This document shows, one piece after another, positions 54,592 to 63,204 of a stretch of 64,000 nt of DNA. The DNA lies in assembly GCF_000686025.1 (NCBI RefSeq), contig NZ_JMLQ01000002.1, positions 496,001 to 560,000 of the forward strand. The letters are read 5' to 3'. The translations under genes were made by a program, and so were the position numbers. Origin of the DNA: Rhodococcus sp. UNC23MFCrub1.1 (GTDB taxonomy: Bacteria; Actinomycetota; Actinomycetes; Mycobacteriales; Mycobacteriaceae). The first letter of the stretch is position 1; every line of letters starts with the position of its first letter. Under the pieces are notes generated by a model. The model had not been told where the DNA came from and did not search any database. It was given only the letters and a program-made list of their open reading frames with translations.

Positions 54592-54849
54592 TTACAGCTC
54601 GTCCAACCCCACGTGACCGTCCTGCAGTGCTCGGGCGACCAGCGAGGCCTTGGACCCGGCGGAGCGGCCTACCGCCTCGTACTTCTCGCGAATGCGCGCG
54701 ATGTGGGTGTTGACCGTGGCGGGGGAGATGAAGAGCGACCGTGCGACGGTGCCCTTCGAGTCGCTGATGATCCACGCCCGCAGGACCTCCACCTCCCGCA
54801 CGCTGAGGGCCGGTCTCACGATGTCGTCGTCGGTCATCATTGCCTGCAT
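54592..54849 (-). CDS. Single-domain LuxR-type DNA-binding protein
   Basis: About 85 aa consisting of little more than a GerE/LuxR helix-turn-helix: LSVREVEVLRAWIISDSKGT, LFISPATVNTHIARIREKYE, AVGRSAGSKASLVARALQDG. It has no receiver or ligand domain, unlike NarL-type regulators. Starts at 54849, 54840 or 54837 are possible. A strong 8-bp hairpin (CAGCAGCG/CGCTGCTG, 54874-54892) lies in its leader. It is convergent with the DeoR gene. Short LuxR proteins of this type recur in Rhodococcus; targets unknown. Confidence 0.7.
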   Translation of the reverse strand: MQAMMTDDDIVRPALSVREVEVLRAWIISDSKGTVARSLFISPATVNTHIARIREKYEAVGRSAGSKASLVARALQDGHVGLDEL

Positions 54850-55054
54850 CTGTATCGGTCCCCCTGCTCGGCGCAGCAGCGCTGCGCTGCTGTTCTGGGA
54901 GGACCGTACGTTTTGTTCCGGGCAGCTCGGTAGCCACGACTTCGGGGGACCCCGACGTCGGGGGCATGCTTCGCAGAGCTCACCATCTGCGGACTGTGAC
55001 CGGTCCATGCAATCAGACGACGGGCATCTCCACTGTCCGTCGGGCAGACGACAG

Positions 55055-55864
55055 TCAGTACCCGATGCCGCGCAGGAAGGTCAGCACGGCCTCGTTCACC
55101 TCACGTGGACGGTCCATGTTCGCGGCGTGGCCGCTGTCGATCAGCGCGACCTGACCCTGCGCGGTGTCGCGCGCGGTTACCACTGCGTGATCCGAGGGCC
55201 AGAACTGACTGTTCCGTCCCGCGATCATGAGGATCGGTACGTCCGCGGCCCGGATGTCCGCGCGCCAGTCCTGGCGGGCGTGGTCGTCGAGAAGTGCTCT
55301 CATGGGCGGTGTCTCGGACGACACCATTCTGGGCATCGACCGCAGGCGCAGAATCAGTTTCGCGACGGGGAGGAGCGAGGCGAATGTCGAGGGTCCGTGT
55401 CCCGTGGCGGGAATGCCCTTCGCGAAGAACCCGTCGACGGTGGCGTCGGTCAGACCGTAGAAGCCGTGCGGCCACGAGGCGTCGTTGATCATCTTCGGCG
55501 TCTGATCGACCGAGACGACACCGCGGACCCTCGACGTCCCGGTCGTACGGATGTAGGACCAGACGGTGCTCGCGCCCATGGAGCCACCCATCAGCACGGC
55601 AGTCTCGACGCCCACCGCGGTGAGGAAGTTGTCGAGGTCCCGGCCGTGCCGCGCCATGGTGGCGCCGTGATCGGGTGCCTCGGAGTCGCCGTGGCCGCGC
55701 CGGTCGAGCGCGAGCACGCGATACCCGGCCCGCACGAGCGCATCCTGTTGGAACACCCACGTGGTCGCCGGAGCGCCGAACCCGGCGACCAGGACGACGA
55801 CGGGACCGCTGCCCTCGTCGAGGTAGCTCAGGGTCACGTCGTCGTCCGTCACGAAAGTGGGCAT
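55055..55864 (-). CDS. Alpha/beta hydrolase
   Basis: 269 aa. VLVAGFGAPATTWVFQQDAL, LDRRGHGDSEAPDH, the nucleophile elbow MGGSMGAS (G-x-S-x-G), and the catalytic His in LIDSGHAANMDRPREVNEA. It resembles lactonase- and esterase-type hydrolases of catabolic operons. It starts six bases after the GntP stop, so it belongs to that operon and may open a sugar lactone or remove an ester. Confidence 0.8.
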   Translation of the reverse strand: MPTFVTDDDVTLSYLDEGSGPVVVLVAGFGAPATTWVFQQDALVRAGYRVLALDRRGHGDSEAPDHGATMARHGRDLDNFLTAVGVETAVLMGGSMGASTVWSYIRTTGTSRVRGVVSVDQTPKMINDASWPHGFYGLTDATVDGFFAKGIPATGHGPSTFASLLPVAKLILRLRSMPRMVSSETPPMRALLDDHARQDWRADIRAADVPILMIAGRNSQFWPSDHAVVTARDTAQGQVALIDSGHAANMDRPREVNEAVLTFLRGIGY

Positions 55865-55869
55865 GATCG

Positions 55870-57309
55870 TCAGCTTACGATCGCGAACAACACCCCTGCC
55901 ACGGCGAAGCTGACGACCGACAGCACGGTCTCCAACACGGTCCACGTCTGCAGCGTCTGCTTGACGGTGAGGTTGAAGAACTTGGCGATGATCCAGAACC
56001 CGCCGTCGTTGACGTGGCTCAGGATGATGGATCCGGCAGCGATGGCCATGGCGATGAGCGCGACGGACATCTGCGAGTAGTCCTGCGCCGCGACGAGCGG
56101 TCCGACGATGCCACCGGTCGTGACGATGGCGACGGTCGCCGATCCCTGAGCAATACGCAGCGCACAGCTGATGATGTAGGCGAGCACGATGATCGGCAGT
56201 CCCGCGGCGGACATGGTGTCCGCGAGTGCGGTACCGATGCCGGTGGCCGAGATGACCTTGCCGAAGAACGCGCCCGCTCCGACGACGAGGAGCAGCATGC
56301 CGACCGGGCGGAGCGATTCGCCGGTGAGAGTGGACAATTCCTGCACCGTCGAACCGCGCCGGATGCCCAGGACGTAGAACGCGATGAGCACCGCGATGAG
56401 CAGAGCGACCGCGGGGGTGCCGAAGAACGTGAGGACCTGGAGCAGGTTGCCCTCGTCGAGCAGGATGGTGCCGAACGTGGCGCCGAGGATGAGCACCAGG
56501 GGCACGGCGATGATGGCGCCGATGGTCGCGACGGATGGGGGAGTGGTGACCACGGGTCGCTTCGTCTCGACGGCGGTGCCGCCCGACGTGTGCGGTCCGT
56601 CGTCGTCGGCATCGTTGACGAAGTCCTCGGGAACCTCGACGATGATGCGCTTGCCGATGTAGCTTCCCCACACGAGACCGGCCGCGATGAAGCCGGGGAT
56701 TCCGCAGATGAAGCCCATGAGGATGAGCCAGCCCAGGTTGACCTCGAGCAGGCCGCCCAGCGCGACGGGGCCGGGGTGCGGCGGGAGGAACGCGTGCGTC
56801 ATCGACAGGCCCGCGAGCATGGGAAGTGCGTACAGCACCAGTGACTTCCCGCCCTGTCGCGCCGCGACGTAGACGAGCGGGGCGAGAACGAAGATGCCGA
56901 TGTCGAAGAAGACGGGGATGCCGAAGATGAGGCCGAGCAGACCCATAGCGATGGGTGCGCCGCGATCACCGAAGACGCCGAGAAGCTTGGCGGTGAGTGC
57001 CTGCGCACCACCGGACCTCTCGAGGATAGCACCGAGAACGGTGCCCAGTCCGATGATGACGGCGATGTGGCCGAGGATGCCGCCGAAGCCCGTCTCGAGA
57101 ATCGAGTCGCCGCTCTTGATGGCGGTTCCCACGATCTGCGACACCGGAAGTCCGGCTGCGACAGCGAGTCCCAGACCGACGATGAGGAGGGCGATGAACG
57201 GTTCGAGCTTGACCTTGATGATGACGACGAGCAGGACCGCGATCGCGATACCGCACAGAACGAGGAGTCCGGGAGTGGACGTCCTCAACCAGTCGACGAC
57301 GGAACCCAT
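55870..57309 (-). CDS. GntP-family sugar-acid permease
   Basis: 479 aa, about twelve or more helices. GGILGHIAVIIGLGTVLGAI, LLGLIFGIPVFFDIGIFVLA, MTHAFLPPHPGPVALGGLLE and GSATVAIVTTGGIVGPLVAA are the GntP signatures. The family imports gluconate and other sugar acids by proton symport. ATG 57309 has AAGGCAACC upstream. Its place with KDPG aldolase and a deacylase suggests gluconate-like or N-acyl-glucosaminate uptake. Confidence 0.87.
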   Translation of the reverse strand: MGSVVDWLRTSTPGLLVLCGIAIAVLLVVIIKVKLEPFIALLIVGLGLAVAAGLPVSQIVGTAIKSGDSILETGFGGILGHIAVIIGLGTVLGAILERSGGAQALTAKLLGVFGDRGAPIAMGLLGLIFGIPVFFDIGIFVLAPLVYVAARQGGKSLVLYALPMLAGLSMTHAFLPPHPGPVALGGLLEVNLGWLILMGFICGIPGFIAAGLVWGSYIGKRIIVEVPEDFVNDADDDGPHTSGGTAVETKRPVVTTPPSVATIGAIIAVPLVLILGATFGTILLDEGNLLQVLTFFGTPAVALLIAVLIAFYVLGIRRGSTVQELSTLTGESLRPVGMLLLVVGAGAFFGKVISATGIGTALADTMSAAGLPIIVLAYIISCALRIAQGSATVAIVTTGGIVGPLVAAQDYSQMSVALIAMAIAAGSIILSHVNDGGFWIIAKFFNLTVKQTLQTWTVLETVLSVVSFAVAGVLFAIVS

Positions 57310-57337
57310 GAGGTTGCCTTTCGAAGTATGTGGAGAG

Positions 57338-57970
57338 TCAGCGGGAGAGTGAGTGGACGAACGAGGTGGCGCGTGCGGTGATGTCGTCCCAGAGCCCGGC
57401 CGCCACCGCGGCCGGTGGAACGACGTCGGTGCCCGCGGTGACGGCGACAGCGCCGCGGGCGAGGTAGTCGGCGGCATTGTCGGCATTGACGCCGCCGGAC
57501 GGAACGAGGGGGACGTCGGGGAACGGTCCGCGGAGATCACCGAAGTAGCTGGGGCCGAACAGCTTCGCGGGGAACACCTTCACCGCGGCGGCGCCCAGAT
57601 CGAGCGCCGCCATGATCTCGGTGGGCGTGAGCGCGCCCATCATGACGGGCACGTCCCGTTCGTGCGCCACCGCGGCGACGTCGGGACGAAGACCGGGAGT
57701 GACGAGGAAGCGTGCACCTGCGTCGATCGCGGCGCGCGCCTGGTCACCCGTCATCACGGTGCCCGCGCCCATCACGGCGCCGGACGACGCCGCGGCGCGC
57801 AGGCAGTCCAGCACGTTGGGTGTGGTGAAGGTCAGCTCGACGGCGCGTAGTCCGCCGGCCACGAGGGCATCCGCCAACGCCGCGGGATCGGGGATGGACG
57901 GGGCGCGGACCACCACCAGCGCGCGGTCCTCGAGAATCGTCGCAAGTGCGTCATCGAAACGGGTCGTCAT
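57338..57970 (-). CDS. eda: 2-dehydro-3-deoxy-phosphogluconate (KDPG) aldolase
   Basis: 210 aa. The Schiff-base lysine is K131 in AAVKVFPAKLFGP, the general-base Glu is E45 in AVELTF, and GAGTVMTGDQARAAIDAGAR and PSGGVNADNAADYL bind phosphate. It splits KDPG into pyruvate and glyceraldehyde 3-phosphate. It overlaps the deacylase gene by ATGA. Confidence 0.88.
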   Translation of the reverse strand: MTTRFDDALATILEDRALVVVRAPSIPDPAALADALVAGGLRAVELTFTTPNVLDCLRAAASSGAVMGAGTVMTGDQARAAIDAGARFLVTPGLRPDVAAVAHERDVPVMMGALTPTEIMAALDLGAAAVKVFPAKLFGPSYFGDLRGPFPDVPLVPSGGVNADNAADYLARGAVAVTAGTDVVPPAAVAAGLWDDITARATSFVHSLSR

Positions 57971-59577
57971 GAGGTTCTTCCGTGAGAGGTGCGGCGGAGG
58001 GAACGGCCGGCGAGTGTCCCGGTGGGGACGCCGTCGCGCACGGCGAAGGAGCCGTTGACGAGAACGTGCGCGATGCCGACGGCCTGCTGCTTGGGGTGGT
58101 CGAAAGTGGCGGTGTCCCGGACGGTGGCCGGATCGAAGACCACGAGATCCGCAGCGTGGCCCTCGCGGACGAGACCACGATCGGTGAGACCGAGTCGTGC
58201 ACTGGGCCGACCCGTGAGGTGATGGACGCAGTCCTCCAAGGACATCAGGCCCTCGTCCCGCACGTAGTGGCCGAGGTAGCGGGGGAACGTCCCCCAGGCC
58301 CGCGGATGGGGACGCTCGCCCACCAGAATGGCGTCGCTGCCACCCATGTGGTGGGGATGCACCATGATGGCGCGCACGTTCTCCTCGTGCCCGACGTGTT
58401 GCAGGATGGTGGTGCTCAACGCATCTCGCTGGAGCACGTCGAAGAACACGTCGACGGGTGCGCGGCCCTCCTCGGTCGCTATGTCGAGGACGGTCTTCCC
58501 GACGTAGCGGTCGAGATCCGCGTTCGCGACGCCGCTGAGCTGGATCGTCTCCCATTCCACCGTGACGCCGTGGCAGCCGTCCGAGCCGTAGCGGTTCACG
58601 TCGTCGGTGATGCGGCGCCGCACGTCGGGGTCGTCGAGACGGCCCAGCGCCGCGTCGGGTCCGCCGGACATCGCCCAGCTCGGTAGCAGTGCGGACAGGG
58701 TGGTGGCGCCGGGGAGGTAGGGGTAGGTGTCCAGCGTGATGTCGCACCCGTCGGCGATCGCGGCGTCGACCATGTCGAGGAACTCGCCGGCGCGGCCCTT
58801 GTTCTCGCCGAAGTTCATGGTGGCGTGGGTCAGGTGCAGGGCGCAGCCGGTCTCACGGGAGAGGTCGATCATCTCCCGGTACGCGCCGAGAGCGTTCTTG
58901 CCGTAGGAGCGAGTGTGCGGAGCGTAGAAGCCCCCGAACTCGGCGACGACCTCGCACAGCGCGCGCAGTTCGCCCGTGTCGGCGTACATCCCGGGCGTGT
59001 AGGTCAGTCCGCTCGACATGCCGACGGCGCCCTCGGACATGCCTTGTGCCACCAGCTCTCGCATCTGGTCGACCTCGGCGGCGGTGGCAGGACGCTGATC
59101 CGCTCCGACGGCCAGATAGCGCAACGTTCCCTGCGGCACCAGGTACGCGGCGTTGGGGGTGATGCCCCGGTCGAGCCGGTCCAGATACTCGGCGACCGAG
59201 CGCCACGTGATGTCGAGATCGGTGGGATTGCCGTTCCATCCGGAGATCTGACGGCGGATGACCGCGAGCGTCTCGTCGGTGACGGGTGCGTAGGAGAGCC
59301 CGTCCTGACCCAGCACCTCGGTGGTGACGCCCTGGGTGATCTTCGGAACGTGTCCGGGCGCGGTCAGCAGTCCGAGGTCGGAGTGGGCGTGCATGTCGAT
59401 GAAACCCGGTGCGACGACGTGGCCCCGAGGCACGTCGACGACGATCCGCGCGTCGGCGACGGTGCCCGGTGCCGCGACCCGCGTGATGCGTCCGTCGTCG
59501 ACGAGAACGTCGGCGCGGACTCGGTCGGACCCGGTGCCGTCGACGACGTCACCGCCGCGAAAGAGGATGTCCGCCAT
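57967..59577 (-). CDS. N-acyl-D-amino-acid deacylase (amidohydrolase family)
   Basis: 536 aa, the normal length. Metal ligands are H63 and H65 in FIDMHAHSDLG; GQDGLSYAPV, YAPHTRSYG, LHLTHATMNFGE and MVHPHHMGGSDAI are other family motifs. D-aminoacylases remove the acyl group from N-acyl-D-amino acids. With the PLP lyase and KDG-branch genes alongside, an N-acetyl-D-glucosaminate deacetylase is the most economical reading. The start is ATG 59577, two bases after the PLP gene's stop. Confidence 0.85.
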   Translation of the reverse strand: MADILFRGGDVVDGTGSDRVRADVLVDDGRITRVAAPGTVADARIVVDVPRGHVVAPGFIDMHAHSDLGLLTAPGHVPKITQGVTTEVLGQDGLSYAPVTDETLAVIRRQISGWNGNPTDLDITWRSVAEYLDRLDRGITPNAAYLVPQGTLRYLAVGADQRPATAAEVDQMRELVAQGMSEGAVGMSSGLTYTPGMYADTGELRALCEVVAEFGGFYAPHTRSYGKNALGAYREMIDLSRETGCALHLTHATMNFGENKGRAGEFLDMVDAAIADGCDITLDTYPYLPGATTLSALLPSWAMSGGPDAALGRLDDPDVRRRITDDVNRYGSDGCHGVTVEWETIQLSGVANADLDRYVGKTVLDIATEEGRAPVDVFFDVLQRDALSTTILQHVGHEENVRAIMVHPHHMGGSDAILVGERPHPRAWGTFPRYLGHYVRDEGLMSLEDCVHHLTGRPSARLGLTDRGLVREGHAADLVVFDPATVRDTATFDHPKQQAVGIAHVLVNGSFAVRDGVPTGTLAGRSLRRTSHGRTS

Positions 59578-59579
59578 GA

Positions 59580-60851
59580 TCAGAAGAAGGTGTGGATCAG
59601 GTCGACGATGCGCGGGTTCGCCGCGTCGGCGTCGTCGACGACCGGAAGCAGACGCCACTTGTCGAACGCCGTGCAGGGATGCGACAGGCCGAGCCGTGCG
59701 ACCGTCCCGACGGGAACGTCGTCGCGGGCCGTGCCCGGCGTCCGGAGGAAGGCGTGCTGATCGTTGAGCGCCGAGATGTGGTGCCCCGCCTCCGCGTCCC
59801 GGCCGCCGATGCGCTGCGGTGTCGGCAGCCCCTCGTCGAACGGGAAGTCACGCTTGCCCGCATCGAGCAGTGCGAGTTCGGGTTCCGGACGCGACACCAC
59901 CCGCGCCCAGCCGTGCATCGCGGAGGACAGGTGCTCCTCGCCGACGCGGGAGGCGATGAGCGGGGAGATGTCGGCGTAGAAGCCGTCGTCGTGCACCACG
60001 TAGGCGCCCGAGCGCAGCACGACGGCTGTGTGCTCGTCGACGACCGACGAGAGCCGCTCGACCACCAGGTCCTGGTAGGCGCTCCCGCCCGCGGTGACGA
60101 TCGCCCGTCCCTCGTACAGGCCGTCGGCGGCGAGACCGGCGTGCAGGGCGGCGACCTCGTCGAGGTAGGCGCGCACGGCGTCCAGACCGGCGGGTGTGCG
60201 GTCGTGGGCCAGCGCGCCCTCGTATCCGCCCACGCCCGCGAGGGTCACCGACGGCGACGAGGAGATCGCGGCCGCGACGCGTCGCGCCTCGTCCACGCTG
60301 CGTGCCCCGGTGCGGCCGTGCGGCCCACCGAGTTCGACGATCACCGGGATCGGTCGTGTCACGGCGCCCAGGATCTCCGTCATGCGTGCCACGGTGTCGA
60401 CACTGTCTGCCCAGCAGACGAACTCGACGTCGTCGTGAGCGTCGAGATCCGCCGAGATCCAACGGAGCGTCACCGGGTCGATCAGGGCATTGGCGAGAAG
60501 GATGCGCTGCACGCCGAACGCGCGAGCAAGTTGTACCTGCCACCCGGTGGCGAGGGTGATTCCCCAGCTGCCCGCCTCGAGCTGCTCGGCCCAGAGCTGC
60601 GGCGCCATCGTGGTCTTGCCGTGCGGTGCCAGACGCATGCCGGCCGCATCGGCCCACCGCGCCATCACATCGATGTTCGACGTGAGGTGGCGGCGATCCA
60701 GCGTGACGACCGGGGTCGCGAACTCGGCGAGAGTGGGCGCCGTCGCCAGATAGTCGCGCACGGTGAGGCCCCACGCGGCGGGTGGGACGGACTTGTACTC
60801 GGGGCCGAGAGTGCGGTCGTGCAGCGCCTCGACGGCAGCCTTGTCGATCAT
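59580..60851 (-). CDS. DSD1-like PLP-dependent D-amino-acid deaminase/dehydratase
   Basis: 423 aa. An alanine-racemase-like barrel with the PLP lysine in LAPHGKTTMAPQLWAEQLEA, then WGITLATGWQVQLARAFGVQ, VELGGPHGRTGARSVDEARR, and a C-terminal D-Ser-dehydratase-like domain (GTVARLGLSHPCTAFDKW) with metal-binding His/Cys. Relatives act on D-serine, D-threonine or D-glucosaminate. Here D-glucosaminate to 2-keto-3-deoxygluconate plus ammonia would feed the neighbouring kinase and aldolase. CAGGAGGA precedes ATG 60851. First gene of the minus operon. Confidence 0.82.
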   Translation of the reverse strand: MIDKAAVEALHDRTLGPEYKSVPPAAWGLTVRDYLATAPTLAEFATPVVTLDRRHLTSNIDVMARWADAAGMRLAPHGKTTMAPQLWAEQLEAGSWGITLATGWQVQLARAFGVQRILLANALIDPVTLRWISADLDAHDDVEFVCWADSVDTVARMTEILGAVTRPIPVIVELGGPHGRTGARSVDEARRVAAAISSSPSVTLAGVGGYEGALAHDRTPAGLDAVRAYLDEVAALHAGLAADGLYEGRAIVTAGGSAYQDLVVERLSSVVDEHTAVVLRSGAYVVHDDGFYADISPLIASRVGEEHLSSAMHGWARVVSRPEPELALLDAGKRDFPFDEGLPTPQRIGGRDAEAGHHISALNDQHAFLRTPGTARDDVPVGTVARLGLSHPCTAFDKWRLLPVVDDADAANPRIVDLIHTFF

Positions 60852-60881
60852 CGAATCCTCCTGCGCCGCATATGGCGCTGT

Positions 60882-60904
60882 AGCGTTGCGTATTTTGCAA
60901 CGCT
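60882..60904. promoter_or_regulatory. Candidate IclR operator
   Basis: Perfect 8-bp arms AGCGTTGC (60882-60889) and GCAACGCT (60897-60904) around a 7-base A/T-rich spacer, in the 127-bp gap between the divergent PLP-lyase and kinase operons. Two more GCAA motifs follow at 60909 and 60935. The IclR gene is in the adjacent plus-strand operon. Confidence 0.65.
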
Positions 60905-60978
60905 GATTGCAAACTGTGTTCGGTGTCGTTAGTCTGCAACGAACAGGGACAACTCGCAAGACATCGAAGGGAATTGAT

Positions 60979-61995
60979 GTGAGATCACCCGGCGCGGCGA
61001 CTCCACGGGTGGTGTGTGTCGGTGAGGGACTCGTGGTCATGGTCGCTCAGCCCGGCCCCCTCGAACACTCGGACACGTTCGAGCGGTCGGCCGGGGGAGC
61101 CGAGGCCAACGTCGCGCGGGTCCTCGCCCAGTTGGACGTCGAGGCGTCCTGGCTCTCGCGCGTCGGTGACGACGGCTTCGGCCGCTACCTGACGGAAACG
61201 CTGCGCGCGAGTGGGGTGGACACGTCGGCGGTGATCGTCGACCAGACCCGCACCACCGGGATGTACGTCAAGGAGCGTGGTTCGGGCAGCGGTCACGCGT
61301 CCGACCTACCCGCCGGGGAGAGCCGAATGACCTACTTCCGCAGCGGTTCCGCCGCCAGTGCGCTGTGTGTCGACGATGTCGTCGGTGCGACGCAGATGCT
61401 CGCGGCGGCCGACCTCGTGCACGTCAGCGGCATCACGCTCGCCCTGTCGGACACCGCGCGCGACGCTGCGGCCGCGCTGGCGTCGTCGCCCGGTCTGCTG
61501 AGTTTCGACCTCAACCACCGTCCCCGACTCTGGACCGCCGAGAGCGCCGATGTGGTTCTTGCAGAGCAGGTCCGACGCAGTGACATCGTGCTGATGGGCG
61601 CCGACGAAGCACACGCGGTGTTCGGCACCGGAGACCCCGACGCGCTGCGTGGCCTGTTCCCCGAGCCGCGCCGCCTGGTGATCAAGAACGACGCCCACGT
61701 GGTCGTAGGATTCGACGGCGCCGAGCGTGTCGACGTCCCGGCCCTGCGGTTGTCGGTGGTCGAGAAGATCGGTGCGGGAGACGCGTTCGCCGGTGGCTAC
61801 CTGGCCGGTGTCCTCCGCGGCGACGATCAGCAGCGTGCGATCAGGCTGGGGCACCTGTGCGCGGCCGGCGCTCTCACCGCGCACGGCGACGCGGCCCATC
61901 TGCTTCCGCTGCACCGTCTCGACGCACTGGTGACATCCTCGGACGAGGAGTGGTCGAGCATCGACTACGACGCCGAGAGGGGAATCGCCGTATGA
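60979..61995 (+). CDS. kdgK: PfkB-family sugar kinase, probable 2-keto-3-deoxygluconate kinase
   Basis: 338 aa from GTG 60979 with AAGGGAA upstream. RSAGGAEANVARVLAQLDVE (PfkB motif 1), the substrate region GMYVKERGSG and TYFRSGSAASAL, FDLNHRPRLW typical of KDG kinases, and KIGAGDAFAGGYLAGVL (motif 2, catalytic Asp). It would convert 2-keto-3-deoxygluconate to KDPG for the aldolase across the promoter. It overlaps IclR by ATGA. Confidence 0.83.
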   Translation: MRSPGAATPRVVCVGEGLVVMVAQPGPLEHSDTFERSAGGAEANVARVLAQLDVEASWLSRVGDDGFGRYLTETLRASGVDTSAVIVDQTRTTGMYVKERGSGSGHASDLPAGESRMTYFRSGSAASALCVDDVVGATQMLAAADLVHVSGITLALSDTARDAAAALASSPGLLSFDLNHRPRLWTAESADVVLAEQVRRSDIVLMGADEAHAVFGTGDPDALRGLFPEPRRLVIKNDAHVVVGFDGAERVDVPALRLSVVEKIGAGDAFAGGYLAGVLRGDDQQRAIRLGHLCAAGALTAHGDAAHLLPLHRLDALVTSSDEEWSSIDYDAERGIAV

Positions 61996-62756
61996 GTCAG
62001 AGTGTGTCCCGCGCGCTCACCCTGCTCCGGGTGCTGGCCGACGGTCCGCGATCGCTGGACGAGTTGGCTGCCCACCTCGACGTGCACAAGACCACGGTCC
62101 TACGACTGCTGCGGGCGATGGAGGCGGAGCGGTTCGTCCAGCACGACCACGAACACCGGTATCGCCTGGGGTCGACGCTCTTCGAACTGTCCAACCGGTC
62201 GTTGGAGCAGCGCGACATCCGGACGTTGGCGCGGCCGCATCTGGCTGCGTTGAACGCCGACACCAGGCAGACGATCCACCTCGCCACCTACGAGTCCGGG
62301 GAAGCCGTCTACATCGACAAGTTCGACGCCACCCAGAGCGTGCGGATGTACTCGCGTGTCGGACGCCCGGCACCGTTGCACTGCACCGCCGTCGGCAAGA
62401 TCCTGATCTCCGGGCTGCCTGCGGACGAGCAGCTCCGCGTCGCCCATCGCATCGAGTACACCCGCTTCACCGACCGCACCATCGACACGCCCGAGCGCTA
62501 CCTCGAGGAACTGGCCCTCGTGACCCGTCAGGGATACGCCGAGGACCACGAGGAACACGAGTCGTTCGTCAACTGCATCGGCGTGCCGGTGCGCGACGGA
62601 ACCGGCTCGATCGTCGCCGCGGTGTCGATGTCCGTGCCCGACATGCTGCTCGACCACGCCCGCGTCCTCGGCACCCTGCCGCAGGTGCGCGCGGTGGCCG
62701 AGACCATCTCCGCCGAACTCGGCTGGAGTCCGACCCCGACGAAGGAACCCGCATGA
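61992..62756 (+). CDS. IclR-family transcriptional regulator
   Basis: 254 aa. The winged HTH is LDELAAHLDVHKTTVLRLLR; the ligand domain follows with YESGEAVYIDKFDATQSVRM, HCTAVGKILISGLPADEQL and GYAEDHEEHESFVNCIGVPV, as in KdgR-type members. It probably senses a keto-deoxy acid and acts on the dyad at 60882-60904. It overlaps both the kinase and the RidA gene by ATGA. Confidence 0.87.
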   Translation: MSQSVSRALTLLRVLADGPRSLDELAAHLDVHKTTVLRLLRAMEAERFVQHDHEHRYRLGSTLFELSNRSLEQRDIRTLARPHLAALNADTRQTIHLATYESGEAVYIDKFDATQSVRMYSRVGRPAPLHCTAVGKILISGLPADEQLRVAHRIEYTRFTDRTIDTPERYLEELALVTRQGYAEDHEEHESFVNCIGVPVRDGTGSIVAAVSMSVPDMLLDHARVLGTLPQVRAVAETISAELGWSPTPTKEPA

Positions 62757-63154
62757 CCGACAAGATCGCCGTCCTCACGACCGACGCGCCTGCACCCGCC
62801 CACACCTTCTCGCAGGGCGTGCGCAAGGGCCCGTTCGTCCAGGTGTCCGGGCAGGGACCCGTCGACCCGGCGACCAACGAGTACCTGTACCCCGGCGACG
62901 TCGCGGCGCAGACCACGCGGACGCTGACCAACGTCAAGGCCATCGTCGAGGCGAGTGGTGCGACCTTCGACGACGTCGTGATGCTGCGGGTGTACCTGAC
63001 GAAGCGTGAGGACTTCGCCGTCATGAACGAGGCGTACGGCGCCTTCGTCCTCGAACACACGAAGGGTGACGTCCTGCCCAGTCGCACAACGGTCTTCACG
63101 GGACTCCCGCGCGAGGAGATGCTCGTCGAGATCGACGCGATCGCGGTGGTCTGA
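62753..63154 (+). CDS. RidA-family enamine/imine deaminase
   Basis: 133 aa. PAHTFSQGVRKGPFVQVSGQ, AQTTRTLTNVKAIVEASGAT, MLRVYLTKREDF and SRTTVFTGLPREEMLVEID hold the conserved Arg and Glu of RidA. RidA hydrolyses reactive enamines released by PLP dehydratases. Its place in the operon with a DSD1-like PLP lyase fits that partnership closely. Confidence 0.87.
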   Translation: MTDKIAVLTTDAPAPAHTFSQGVRKGPFVQVSGQGPVDPATNEYLYPGDVAAQTTRTLTNVKAIVEASGATFDDVVMLRVYLTKREDFAVMNEAYGAFVLEHTKGDVLPSRTTVFTGLPREEMLVEIDAIAVV

Positions 63155-63161
63155 CACGTCG

Positions 63162-63204
63162 ACCCACCGTCAGGGCACCATGAACCCATGAGACGACGGT
63201 GGGT
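63162..63204. promoter_or_regulatory. Hairpin enclosing the DUF2254 start codon
   Basis: Perfect 10-bp arms ACCCACCGTC (63162-63171) and GACGGTGGGT (63195-63204) with the ATG at 63188 in the 23-base loop. It could influence translation initiation or act as a terminator for the RidA operon. Confidence 0.45.
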
